In this document: one piece after another, positions 1 to 12,437 of the stretch
Numbering within the stretch: position 1 is the first letter of the stretch
Layout: each line of letters starts with the position of its first letter
Source: Macrocystis pyrifera
Taxonomy: Eukaryota > Sar > Phaeophyceae > Laminariales > Laminariaceae
DNA: 64,000 nt
Direction: 5' to 3'
NCBI GenBank assembly: GCA_031763025.1
Contig: JASSKH010000030.1
Span: 7,450,130 to 7,514,129 of the forward strand
Made by a program: the position numbers and the translations under genes
Notes under the pieces: model-generated
Databases searched by the model: none
What the model was told of the DNA's origin: nothing
What the model saw: the letters and a program-made list of their open reading frames with translations, nothing else

Positions 1-1560
1 GGGAGCGACGGGAGCAACAATCGTTCTTCCAAGACGGGTGCCCGGATGACCGGCTGACATTGAAATATCACCAGAAAGTCCAAGCGCGACTTTGCAAGGC
101 GGTGGGAAGGGCTAAAGCTGCCATCCACGGGGTCGAGAAGAATGCCTGCCTCTAGTATTGGGACCAGGGTTGGGATTTTGCCTAGCGGTTATGACAGATC
201 TTGCCGGCCACCTATCAGGAGACTGAGTGAGCAGGAACATTAATCCCTGCATCGAACATCATAGCACATCTCGGAGCTACAGCAGCCTGTGGAAGACTCG
301 TGACACATGAGGAATTACCAAGGAAGCGATGGCTGACATGTTCCCGGAATCTTGATTTGGACAGGGTCTCGTCACAGAGAAGGACTCGGTCCCCAGGCCC
401 CCAGAGGCTGACATGGTGGTGGCGCATGACACTGGCACCACCGAATCACACAAGAACCAACATCATTTGAGCGACCTGGTCATCACGCCTCACAGCTTCT
501 TTGGGCCTCCTGCCGGCGACAGCACGCCCGCCGGGACCGGAAGAACAGACCTGCAAGGGGAGGAAGAATACTATGTTAGCCTTCACCGAGGCTCGCTACG
601 TGAAGAGTCTGCAAAGAGTGGGAACCACCGCATGCCTTCGGGCTTGACCAACGGATTTGCGTCGTGCCATGCACGCAGCAGAGTTCGTAGTCATTGGAAG
701 GCGCGCTTCATCGGAATTGAGGAGCACGTGGCGGTGAGGTCAAGTGCCCCTGCTGCGACATAGTCGACCGGGGGCACGCGAGACACGCGCACCCGTCCCG
801 CATCAGGAGCGCAAGTGAACCGCCGCCAGCCGATTCTCCACGCGATATCCCGCTTACTAGAGCGGCTTGGGGTTCCTCACCAAGTTGAGAGCGGGGAGCC
901 CTGCACGGTGGATCGGAGCCTGAGTGTGACCAAATGGGCACCATCGTCAGGAGAGGATCTCTTCAAAGCGGGCCGAGTCGAGAGTACCGTGACAAGTCCA
1001 TCCTGCTGGGGACACGAACTCACGCAGACCCGCAAGGAACCGCAGATGCACCTGCAAAGAGGCAGCGCTGACCATGATGGGCCGACTGCCTCTACCTCCG
1101 AGGCTCGCAGGCTTCAACACTACGCTCGTCCAGGACATGCGTACTTCCACGAACGAAGGCACAGACTAGCCAATTTCGCCGTGGAAAAATTTGAGTGCCC
1201 CGAGGTTGAGAGCAGCAACTTAATCGACCAGCTGGCAGCGAGCGCAGCCCGGGAGAAGGATAGATGGTCCATGGCGACGAGGAAAGGGGTGGTAAAGGAC
1301 TGTCTGCAGAGAATCGTGTCGATATACTCATACACGTCACCATTTCGCGGGTGGCGTCTCGCTCAAGCCCCAGCTCAGGATTGGCGAGAAAGCAAGAAGG
1401 ACTCGGGTGGGGGTGGTATACTGATGCCATGCATGGCCGTAGTCGTATGACCTTAAACCGGGGAGGGGAGGGCGAGGACCCACACCAACGGCGTGGGGGC
1501 GGAAACTGGACGCCGCTCAATATAGTAGAAGAGCAGAAGGTAGAGTTGAGCGTGTAAGAG
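1..1560 (+). pseudogene. Possible decayed coding or mobile-element sequence
   Basis: GC-rich sequence with protein-like but interrupted frames. Near 70-170 the plus strand reads VQARLCKAVGRAKAAIHGVE, then a stop. Around 740 there is KCPCCDIVDRGHARHAH, loosely like a zinc-binding motif. From 815 to 1450 a 211-codon frame includes HERRHRLANFAVEKFECPEV. No family is recognised. A family C terminus lies at 1417-1452. Decayed transposon protein is the simplest guess. Confidence 0.25.
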
Positions 1561-2479
1561 AGAGAAGGGTGGAGCAATGGCAGCCGGTGAGGTAGATCGA
1601 TGTAAAACGCGGAATTAGGTACAGAAGGGGGCTATCCTAGACGACTGGCGAAGGTCCCCTTATTTGGTTCCCCTCGGGTTCTTCTTCTTCCTGGGAATAG
1701 TTTCGAGAGATCGACCTGAAAACTGCTGTAGTTCAACAGGCTACTGTAGTCCAATAGTCTACTGGATTCCAGTAGGTTTCCTTGCTTGGTTTCCCTTGGT
1801 TTATTCCCTCTTTCTGGGAAAGTTTTGAGTGATCAACGTTGAAGTTAATGTGGCACATTCTCGGATGACAAACACAATACTAATAGCAATAGTTCCGACC
1901 GTCCCGATTAGCACCAAGCTTTGCTTTTGGCGCATACGACAAATGACGCGGCAGGTCAAGTACGGTACGTAGTGATAACGCTGTCTTCCGTTTTTCTACG
2001 ATTTCCGCTCCCCTCGACTATATTGACACGAGTAACAGTCCGTACCATTGCCTTTATAGATAGGTAGTAATTCTTACCACAGTTTCGTATCGTTTTCATA
2101 AGCGTTAAGATGATACAAAGACATACCTCAGCTATGAAATCCAGAATTTCAGGTGTACACTTTCGTTGTACAAGCATTGTTAGCTTTCATCGTGCGTTGC
2201 ACACGGAGATCGAGAGGGGGCTGGTCGAACAAGATATAAACAAGAGGCCTATCCCAGACTTAGAGTGAAATGGCAGCTGGCCGCCCGCAAGTTAAATGTA
2301 GGATTCAAGTCATGGTCGCCAAGTGACTTTCTCTCTGTTTGTCCCGGACTCTCCTCTCAGCACTCACTCACCTCCGTGGGTTTTGTACATCCCATGCAAT
2401 GTTTGTTATATTGTTGCCCCACCAAACTATACATACTACGCATTCGTTGTATAAACTGAAGTATACTCGGTATAGTCTT
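1561..2479. other. No gene seen
   Basis: Moderately AT-rich sequence with short open frames only. Near 1725-1790 there is a local cluster of CTACTGTAGTCCA-like repeats. Nothing else is recognised. Confidence 0.5.
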
Positions 2480-2745
2480 ACGCCACCCCATTTTCTACTA
2501 AACTGGGGTCTGTTGAAACAAATTGCCTCATCAAACTATCCTACTGTTTGTAGAGGCAGCCTATCTTCTTGCGTCACCCTCGTTTCTACTGAATCGGGTT
2601 CTGTTTTTTTAACAATTGCCTCATCGAACTGCGTTGCACCTGGCACAGCAGTAAGTAGTGGCAGCAGCATAACATATATACCAGGTATGTTCTTGCGTCA
2701 CCCTCTTTCCTACAAAAACCGGGTCATATTTACTTTTTTTTCCTG
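2480..2745 (+). repeat. Degenerate tandem repeat, about 95-120 bp period, 3 copies
   Basis: The phrases cgtcacccTctttctac and attgcctcatcRaact recur at about 2481, 2571 and 2695. A 290-codon open frame (2339-3211) runs across the repeat. It has no protein family features and is probably chance. Confidence 0.55.
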
Positions 2746-3190
2746 CGGTTTTCGCGCTGCACCCACCTGTGGTCTGAGTTGCGGGTTTGTTTTATTACAC
2801 TTGTCGGGAAAGATCAAGGCCAACCTCGCACCCGGTACGTATTCAGTGAAATCCTTACAGACACGTCAAGCCAGCTGCCAGCTGCAATTCGACCGATTGG
2901 GTGATCGATACTCCACTTTGCAAGCTGCGTCCGACGTCACAGGCGCGCGTGTATGTATTTACGAGTATTCGTATGCCAAGTACATACCAGGTAGCAACGA
3001 AGCACCAGTCTGGGACGGGCGGGGCGGCTATTCATCTCCACCGCACCTGCCCAGCACTCTCGGAGATCAGGTCGGATCAACACGCCCTCGCGCCCGCGGT
3101 AACAGCAGCAGCCCGCGCTGCCGCTGCAACGGGATGGACGGGTTAGATGGACAAGCGACACGTCGTGCTCTAAAGGTGGATGTGCAGTTG

Positions 3191-3278
3191 AGGACTGCAG
3201 TCCCGTTTTAAAGGAAAAAAATCACTTGGAATTAGAGTAACGTGTCTCTAAAACGGGACTGCGCTTCTACAAGGGTTA
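3191..3278 (+). repeat. Family B foldback element, copy 1
   Basis: Begins AGGACTGCAGTCCCGTTTT and ends with the inverted form TAAAACGGGACTGCG plus AAGGGTTA. The two arms flank a short AT-rich centre (CACTTGGAATTAGAGT). Related copies occur throughout the window. Confidence 0.7.
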
Positions 3279-3517
3279 GGATTAATATATATACCAATTC
3301 GCCGGAGGATAAACAGCAAAAAAAAAAGGGAAGAAAAAAAGTCTGGCCTGAAACACACTCCCCTTTTTTCTTGGTGTTCACATCAGAGAGTCCAAGCGGG
3401 GATTTTATAAATTTTGAAATACGTCAGCTGTGAGTTCGACTGATTAAATTGTTGATACTCAACTTTGAGGGTTGTATTCCCTGCAGAGTGAAATATATAT
3501 ACTTCGTATACAGTTAC

Positions 3518-3626
3518 TATTACGGGCGACCATAGTAAATGGGACCAAATTTTGTTAGTAAAAATAGGTAAATATACAGGTTTTTGTGTGTACCGCAGGT
3601 CCTGTTAACTATGCCCCCCCGCAATA
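3518..3626 (+). mobile_element. Family A MITE, copy 1
   Basis: TATTACGGG start and CCCCGCAATA end form terminal inverted repeats (imperfect), with GACCATAGTAAATGGGACC opposed to GGTCCTGTTAACTATG. The inner core is TAAAAATAGGTAAATATA then GGTTTTTGTGTGTACC. It has no coding capacity. It overlaps the start of an AGTGCCGGT-type repeat at 3640-3690. Confidence 0.8.
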
Positions 3627-5578
3627 GTATTGGCGGTCTTTCCACAGCGCCGGTATGTGCCAGCCAACAACACCGGCACTATAGAGAGACCACTACCGCC
3701 GTGCCACGAACAGAAATACGTACGTACACGTGTTAATTTTTTCGGCCTTCTTCGTCCGTGCGTAAAATCAAACGGCTTCGATATATTGTGTTGGTTCATC
3801 ACCGCCCGCCGACTTTCATCATCGAAAACCAGAGAGTTCGGGCAGCTCGCGCTCTCGCTCTCTCTCACCACCCATGCTGCAGCTGTCGGCAGCAATAACA
3901 AAAAGTTAGTATAGAAAGATAGACACCTCGTTGCTGTGCCCAATACGCAAGAGCGGAGATACGGATCTCAGCGGAATCACCGGCAGAGTGCCAGTCAGTC
4001 TACATGGTGGGCGAAACAACAGGCTTTCGCATGAGGAAGTAAAATAGGAATGAATGTATGCTACGTTTTTGATAGCTTGAGGCATTTTTTTTTTTACGAA
4101 ACACGAACTCAGATGCCAGCAAGTCAAAGCAACTCAGATGCCAGCAAGCCAGAGCCATCCGATTTTTTCCTCCACGCGCGAATGGCCGCCGGGTGCACTG
4201 CTGCACACGGATAAAACAGACAGTTTAATAGCACAATCCCCCCCAAACATTGTGCAGCCAGGACGGCATGCATTTCACCAGAAAAAATCAAAGCTGCACA
4301 CGTTTGCATACGCCGCTGCCGTTGTATAGCGCATACATACATACCAGGTACTAGGTACCTGATATACCTCTAAAGCTACCCCCCTCCCGCTCCCTCCGCA
4401 CTTTCTTACCCAGCGCATACTGAACCCCACCCCCGCCCCGTTTACCTCGATCAGCAGCACCGAACGACCAAAACAAAAAGCGAACGCCGCACAATCCCAA
4501 AAGAAGCCCAAACAAAACTAACAGAAGAAAAAAGACCGGTCATTATCGTAATTTTTTAATTCATCAAGACAAAAAAAAAAAACTCTCCATTCGAAAAAGC
4601 AACATAGAGGCAACAAAAAACATCCGTCCAACAAATGTTCACATATCAGAGCCTTCATGCCTACCCCAGGGAGTTCCTGTCCAACCAGGCCCACATGATG
4701 TGCGCTTCCACCCCCTTCCTCCGCCCCTCCCCCAACCGACCCCCCCCGCCCCCGCCCCTGCTCCTGGTTACCCTCCTGCTCGAGGCGCACCTCCTCACTC
4801 CGAATAAACACCAGCGCCTAGACCAAATTAATGCAACGTCGGGGAAGTTTTTGAGCAAAACAATAATATTTAGGTGACAGATGAGAGTTCGTCCGCTCGC
4901 CACATTTTGTTTGGCGTGCACCTGGCAAGTTCGCAGGCAAACCAACCTACCAGCACCGGACAGCGAAAAAATCGCTGCGACTACTCTTACCCCCCCCCCC
5001 CCCCCCCCCCCCCCCTCTCCCCCCATCTCTTTTCCGTCCCCAACACATCTACGGTAGCACCACTCGCAGCTGTTGCTTACACTGCACTGCCCTACTCGTT
5101 ACCCAACACCTCCCGATAAGTACAACAGGCCTACAAGACCCAAGAACCGAATCGCAGCCGAGCAGCCAAGAAAGCGCCTACACACCGCCGCCGTACCAGC
5201 TGACCTTGCCACTAACCCCCCGCCCCCCGTCTGACCCCGCCTCCCAATCCCCCCTGACGAAAGTCCACCCTAACCTATCTCCATTCGAAGGGAAAACGTC
5301 GACCCCCTCGTCCCCCCTTTGCCCCCTTCCCCCGTCCCGCCTTCCAGACATACACAGCCGCGTGCGTGCACGAGCCATTGAATACCAGGCCAACCACTCT
5401 TGAACCTCCAGCACCCCGAACGAACATGCCTCCCGCTAATTGTTGCCGCTAAACCCGCGCGGTTCGCTTTTTTCCGAGACCACCACTACCACTTCCGTCA
5501 CCACCGCCGCTAACGACGCCACCACAGCCGCCACCGCCGCTAGCGCTGCCACCGCCGCCACCGTTGGCTGCTAGTGCC

Positions 5579-5611
<33 letters not shown>

Positions 5612-6140
5612 TCCCCCCCCCCCCCCTCCCCCATCCAATCCTTCCATGTTCTCGTTCCTCGGGGTAGCACCAAATAAAAACAATAAACAAGCAAAAAAAA
5701 ATAAGGACAAAAAAAATAAAACACTTGTCGTTCCTATCCCACACAGAGAACAACTGTTATGGTCTGCGAGGCGGGGGATCTTATGCAACAAAAAAGTAAA
5801 GGAAAAAAAAAAGAAAAAAAAAGAAAGACGAAGCAATCGAAACAGCTGCTTTCGCTCCTATAGCCCTAATTCCGTACCAAAACCGACTTTTATGATTCTG
5901 CCAGGATCCTCTGCGACAACAAGAACAAAAAAAAAAACAAGAACAAACATAATGCTCGTTTTTTTTTTTTCCGCAAGAGGAGCAGTCGTTGTTCCGCAAA
6001 AAAAGCAGCAGCAATTTTTTTTTTGTAAGGTCTGTCGGGGTTCCATCGCAAAAACAAAAAACAAAAATGTCCGTAATGCTTTTTGCTCGCGTATGTATTC
6101 CTATCCTATCACGATCCCCCGTGCACAAAAACGAAAGTTT
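3627..6140. other. Low-complexity region downstream of the kinesin stop
   Basis: Contains a short GCCGGT-type repeat (3640-3690), poly-C tracts at about 4990-5013 and 5580-5608, CCGCCA-rich stretches at 5480-5580, and A-rich runs at 5690-6070. All open frames are homopolymer artefacts. No gene or polyadenylation signal was identified. Confidence 0.5.
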
Positions 6141-6248
6141 TCATGGCCTGCCGGGTCCTTTGCGAGAGCTCGAGCTCGCCCCCTTGCCGTCGGATGATCC
6201 AATGTCCCGCAAGTTGCGCTTGGGCCTGCCCAGCTCGCACTGGTTCAC
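6141..6248 (-). CDS. Kinesin exon 24: C-terminus and stop
   Basis: The acceptor ctttttgcgcag is followed by [20 protein letters not shown], the usual kinesin-14 end of the motor (compare VNxCELG in the family). It continues with a short Ser/Lys/Gly/Arg-rich tail ending in GPGRP and TGA at 6141-6143. Phase 0 joins it to exon 23. Confidence 0.93.
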   Translation of the reverse strand: MNQCELGRPKRNLRDIGSSDGKGASSSSRKGPGRP

Positions 6249-9200
6249 CTGCGCAAAAAGCCAAGGAAGCACGCGTGCATACATACATACACAAAACATG
6301 AGTGGTGTGTTGAGTCAGTTGAGTGCACCTACACACTTCTTTGCTCGGTGACAAGAAAAAGTTTTTATATATTGATAACTCTTTTTAATCAGATTTTTCT
6401 ATTTCTGAAAAAAAAAAAAAAAGAGAGAAAAAGTAGAGGAATGTGTGAACGATCTGGAGTTTGGTGAATCCGAGAAATCAATGTACACTCGGGTGGAAAC
6501 GTTATCGAGATGGAGTACTCGTAGGTGCTTTTTAGCTATGAATATTGTTTTGCCATCCCATGTGCTACTATATCTTCGCCCTCGTTGCTCTTGCTGCCTC
6601 CTCCTTGCCGTTGTAAATCAGATCCGCGGTCACATATTCGGCTCTTCTTCCCCCTCTCCACTACGATACTTGCCTTGGAAGGAATTTTTATCGAGATAAT
6701 GGTTGGTTCTTCGGTTCTTCAGCGCTCTCTTCCCCCGTCGACTCGGGTCGAATTCGGTATATACAAGACACTGGTACATAAGTAACGATGAGAGGGGGGG
6801 GTACCTAGAGACAACAGGCGTGTTTTTCTACCTGGCGCATTCCACGCTCTGGAGGTGCCTGTTCCATCGCTCTAAAAGAAAAACGCCTTCCCACGAAAAA
6901 ATACCAAGCACGATGGCACCTATACACCCTTTTTTTAGCTCCACTACCACCACTAGGGTTTGTATCTATGAACCTCCGGGCCCGGTCCATCACACTCAGC
7001 TGAACACGAGACACGGTGCATGCGTGACTACCCGGTAGCCGATCTCCCAGAAAAAAAAAAAAAAAAAAAAAAAAAACGTCGCGTCTCATCCCTTCAACAC
7101 AGTATCTCCCTCACCTGGGATGCGAACCGAAGAGAGCACAGCGACTCGTGGTAGGACTGGTCCGTGGGGCTCAGATTCACCATCATCAGCGTTTTCCCCC
7201 GTCTCCGGAAAGAGCCGGCTGGAGAAGGTACGTCAGCTTAGAGTTCCGGAAAGGGATCTGCAAGGGGTGACAAAAGTTCATCGAAGAGGACCAAGCGTAA
7301 CGGCCCGGAGGTGGCATTGACGTGGTTAGGGTGGGTGGGTGGGTGGGTCGGTGACAGAAACACCCCAAGGAGGCCACTCTTCCACACGTCGAATATATCA
7401 TGTACAGATAGATCACCTACAGATACCTCATCTACAGATACCACATATGCAGATAGATCATTTACAGATAGATCATCTACAGATAGATCATCTACATATA
7501 GATCATCCACAGATAGATCTTCCACAGATGGATCATCTACAGATATATCATCTACAGATACATCGTCTACAAATACCACATCTACAGATACCACATCTAC
7601 AGATACCACATCTACAGATACCACATCTACAGATACCACATCTACAGATACCACATCTACAGATACCACATCTACAGATACCACATCTACAGATAGATCA
7701 TCTACAGATACCACATCTACAGATACCACATCTACAGATACCACATCTAAGATACATCATCTACAGACAGATCATCTACAGACAGATCATCTACAGATAC
7801 ATCATCTACAGAGATATCATCTACAGATACATCATCTACAGATACATCATCTACGGAGAGTTTATCTACAGATATATCATCTACAGGTAGATCATCTACA
7901 GATAGATCATCTACAGGTAGATAGATCATCTACAGGTAGATAGATAATCTACAGGTAGATCATCTACAGATAGATCATCTACCAGATAGATCATCTACAG
8001 ATACATCATCTACAGACAGATCATCAACAGATGGATCATTTACCAGATAGATCATCTACAGATACATCATCTACAGACACATCATCTACAGACACATCAT
8101 CTACAGATACATCATCTACACATTGATTATCTACAGATAGATCATCTACAGGTAGATCATCTACAGGTAGATCATCTACAGATAGATTATCCACAGATAG
8201 ATTATCTACAGATAGATCATCTACAGATAGATCATCTACAGATAGATCATCTACAGATAGATCATCTACAGATAGATCATCTACCAGATCCTAACCTGTC
8301 GCTATGAGATGCTGAGCAGGACCTGCACAGCACATGTTTCAACCCAAGAAACATGTCCCATAGGCATGAGCTCATAGGTCCTACGAACAGATCGGGAACA
8401 AATCTGCTACTGACAGATCTAGATCATGAAGTGGAAAATCGAAAATATGTCCGACGTGTGCTCTCTCTGAGTCCCGTCCTGCGTTTGCGAACCCCTCTGA
8501 CAGATATCACCAGGTCTACCCCCCCCTCCACCCCCCCTCCCATCGAAGCTGCCATCTATACGCCAGGAAGTCCGCCTTAAAAGCGGTTCGTACTAGGATA
8601 CAGCTCACCCTTCATGCGACTCGCCGAATACCTCACGGCAGCGCTTCGCAGAGCTTGTTGCTAGCGACGTTTGCCTGGTCGGTGAAAACCCGTGCCAGCA
8701 TTGTAGGGATGCGAGGGTCTATGGCTATACGTCTGCGGCCATGCATAATATCGAGTATACCCCCCTCCCTCGTAAGCACCTCTGTCAACAATCCCAAAAA
8801 AAGAACAAACCCACGCTTCGATAACCGCACCCACGCATACCAACGCATCTGCCTCCCCCCCCCCCCCGCCATCCCTCCTTCTACACACGCCTCCGCAGCA
8901 AACTCCTCACGTGAGAGCTCTTGTTCGAGATAGACACGAAAACATCCGTGAGCGAGCTGAGCGATTTGTTGATCGCCACGGTCTCCTTGAGCCGGTCTCC
9001 GGTGGCATTCGAACGGCTAAGCCGCTCGCTTCCGGCTAGGTCAACCAGGTGGAGGGTTCCCTTCAGAGATGACCTCTGCATCTGATTCACGGCTGACAAG
9101 GGAAGCAAACAACAAAAAACAAGAAAAAAACAGGCGAAAATTGGCAGGGGATGGTAACAGGTTAGGTGTGGGTTGGGGGTAGAGGAAGGAGGTACTCGAT

Positions 9201-11328
9201 ATCATTCATGGCCGTAGTCGTATGACCGAAGACCCTCGCACGCCCACAACGTCGAACCGACCAGACAGAGATCGCTAGCACCACACTTTGCGAAGCGCTG
9301 CCTTAAGGCGTTCAGCGAATCGAATGAAGGGTGACCTGCATCCTACAAAGAGCCGCTTATGAGGCGAACTTTCGTGCATATGGATGGCAGCGTCGAATGA
9401 TTTTGTTTTTCGGCTTGGCCACTTCCAAAGGCGTAATGGGGTTACCATGTGACTGCCTCGTGGGGCCCTTACCATAAACATTCTGAGATACAATCATTCG
9501 GGGTTGAGGTGGAGTAGGGAGTGTGGTGGTGGGAGGGGGAGGGCGAGGGGGGGGGGGGTAAGGGAAGGATGGGGTGGTGGTGTGGGGAAACGTGTGGTGG
9601 GGGTAGGTGGGGGTAGGTGGGGTTCAAGCTATCAACACACACAAGAGTAAGTAAACACTGGACCTGAATCAGGCCGGCGGATGGACGACAACAACAGCAA
9701 CAAAAATGACGCTAGCAACACCATCGCCAAACACAAAAAAGAAAATTAGAACAACACGAACAACAACACCATCGCCAATATCAACACACGAGAAACATCT
9801 AATACAAAAATGAACATGAAACATTATGAACATGAAACAGCAAGAACAATAACAAAAACAATAAAAATAACAACAACAGCAGCAACAACAACAACAACAA
9901 CAACAACAACAGCAACAACAGCAGCAACAACAACAATGTCTCACCCTTGAGGTAAAGCGTGAAGACGCTGTGGCTGCGCGACGACTGCTCGTTCATGTCG
10001 GTCCGGCCTACGGACCGGTGGCACGCAGCACGCTGAAAAAAGCAAGCACAAAGAAGGCCAGCCGACCAACGCACGAACAAGGAAACAAAACGAAAAAACA
10101 ATCAGAACGCGAGTTGCGGTGAGACGGAGGGAAAGGGGATAAGGAGAGGGTGGGCGTAAGGGTGGGGAGGAGAAAGAGACAGACAAGAAAGGGAGATTGA
10201 GACAGAGAGAAGGAAAAATAGGGGACGTGAGGTGGAGAAAACCCGACAGAGATAGGGATAGGCGACAGGAAAAAAAACGAAGGAGAAACAGAAGCAGACG
10301 GCAGCAAGAAAGCGAGAGTGACAGCGAAAGGGGGAGACAAACCGAAACAGAAATAGAGAGAGGCGAGGAGAGGAGAGGAGAGGAGAGGCGAGGAGGGGGG
10401 GGGGGGGGGGGGTCGCAAATCGCCGTATCAGCGCGAAAACCAGACTCCTCAGGTACATCCTAAAAACAAGCTTTATAATACCCCACAAGCTACGCTGCCC
10501 CTATATGTAGTACCAGGTGCCGCATTCAATTTTTTTTTTAAAATAGCTGTTAAATAGAGAATTTTGCCAAAGCTCGTATTTGCAAGCGGTGCGCGACACT
10601 TTAATCGCACGAACTACGCGAACTACCGACATTTCCGGGAATGAAAGCACCGGTATTGGTGTTCGTTTCAACACACAGACGGTCCCCACATTCGCGGACA
10701 GAGTGATACCCGGAACCCACCCACACTGTTTCAACCGTTCTGGGACTCTGCATTCCCGTTTTGGGGACAAACCACTCACATTATCAGGCCTAGTTTGCAC
10801 GGGATCGGGATTTTCAACAACAACAAAAAAACACGAAACGGGATCGGGATCGCGACCATTCTACGGGATCAGTCAGTTTGGACGGGAACGGGGTTTTCAA
10901 TATTCCACGGGATTCTGGGACCATCCCTTATCCCGTGGAATCCCGCGGTGCTATCACAACGGGAAAAATCCCGAGGAAAACCCCTAGACGGGACTGCAGT
11001 CCTAAAAGGGTTAAATATGTGAATATTGCACACATCAGACAGATCATGATCTACCTATCTGTCACGTTGTCTCTGAACATGAGTATAATCTTCATTCTAA
11101 TATGTAGTTTCTTTATATCTAGGGATAGAGTTGTAGATCATCTGGGTACCTATAGATCATGAACAGATCCCAAGGCAACGAGGGGTAGTATTGGCAGTCC
11201 GGTCACCTGCATGAGTTCGTCCACTCCAGCGCTGTCGTTCGGGTCGACGTTCTCCATCGTCAGGTCGGTTACCGTCGTGTTCCCCCGGACGTCCCGCTTG
11301 ATCTCATGCTTGTAGTTCTTTGATGGAG

Positions 11329-11365
<37 letters not shown>

Positions 11366-12394
11366 AACCAAAACCAGATGTCAGAACTTGAAGAAAACAA
11401 GAAACAGAACATCGAACAGATAAAAATAGGTATTTACAAACAAGAACACAATACAAAATGCCGTGACAGCAAAAATAAAAACAAACAGTAGTGGTCGTAC
11501 AACACCAATGCAGTGGCAGTGAAGAAGAACAAAGCAGCGGTGGTCGGACAGCAGCGAAGAACACAACGAATCCCAGGTAAGTTTGTACCTTACTCGTGGC
11601 CTCAATCCCAAGGGATTGAGTACAAAAAATACACCAGCCAGACACTCCGGAATAATACTACAGTAGAATATCACGTACACACGAAAGTACACCAGCACGG
11701 GATACGTAGCTTGTATCGTATGCCTTGGACTAATTCATTACCAATGGCGAACACCGATGAGGTACCGCAGCAGCATCGAAGACGGTTAATCAGTGACAAA
11801 ACAGAAAAATTGGGAAACAAACACACAGAGTGGCGACGAAAAAAATAGATATGTACGGGAGAATGTAGATACAAGAAACAGAAACCTTGGAGACAACATC
11901 GGTGATCAGAGAAACAAACAGCAGTGGCAAAAACAATATCGACGACACCAACTACCGTATTACGGGGTCCATAGTTAACAGGACCAACTTTTGTTAGTAA
12001 AAATAGGTAAATATATAGGTTTTTATGTATACCATAGGTCCTATTAACTATGGACCCCCGTAATAGCAACATCGGAGATTTGAACAGTGAAAAGTCAAGA
12101 TCGTAAACGACCAAAAATATACCCAAGAGACCAGATCGGGCACCCAAGAAATAAATCACAACAAATACACGCACACATCCAAAACCAAAGCAGCAGCACA
12201 CACCCGAAAAATACAAAAACAAAAACTACAAAAAAAAAAAAAAAACTACGTCGACTTAAAACGCCGCGTACACGTATTACTTGTACTATACCAGTATGTA
12301 AAGCATTTTGGGCGAAAAAATAAGGACCGTTTATAAATTACTATGAATACCAACCCGCCCTTCTGTTCACGGCCAGACCGGTTCATACGACCGT

Positions 12395-12437
<43 letters not shown>

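Noticed and set aside
2339-3211. 290-codon plus-strand frame
   Set aside because: It crosses a degenerate tandem repeat and a family B element, has no recognisable domain and no splice or promoter context.
7311-7943. 210-codon frame of Ser-Thr-Asp-Thr repeats and its antisense
   Set aside because: It is the 15 bp minisatellite read as protein; it lies in a kinesin intron and has no start context or family.
7390-8285. CRISPR-like array
   Set aside because: Units are 15 bp and contiguous with no unique spacers, and the DNA is eukaryotic.
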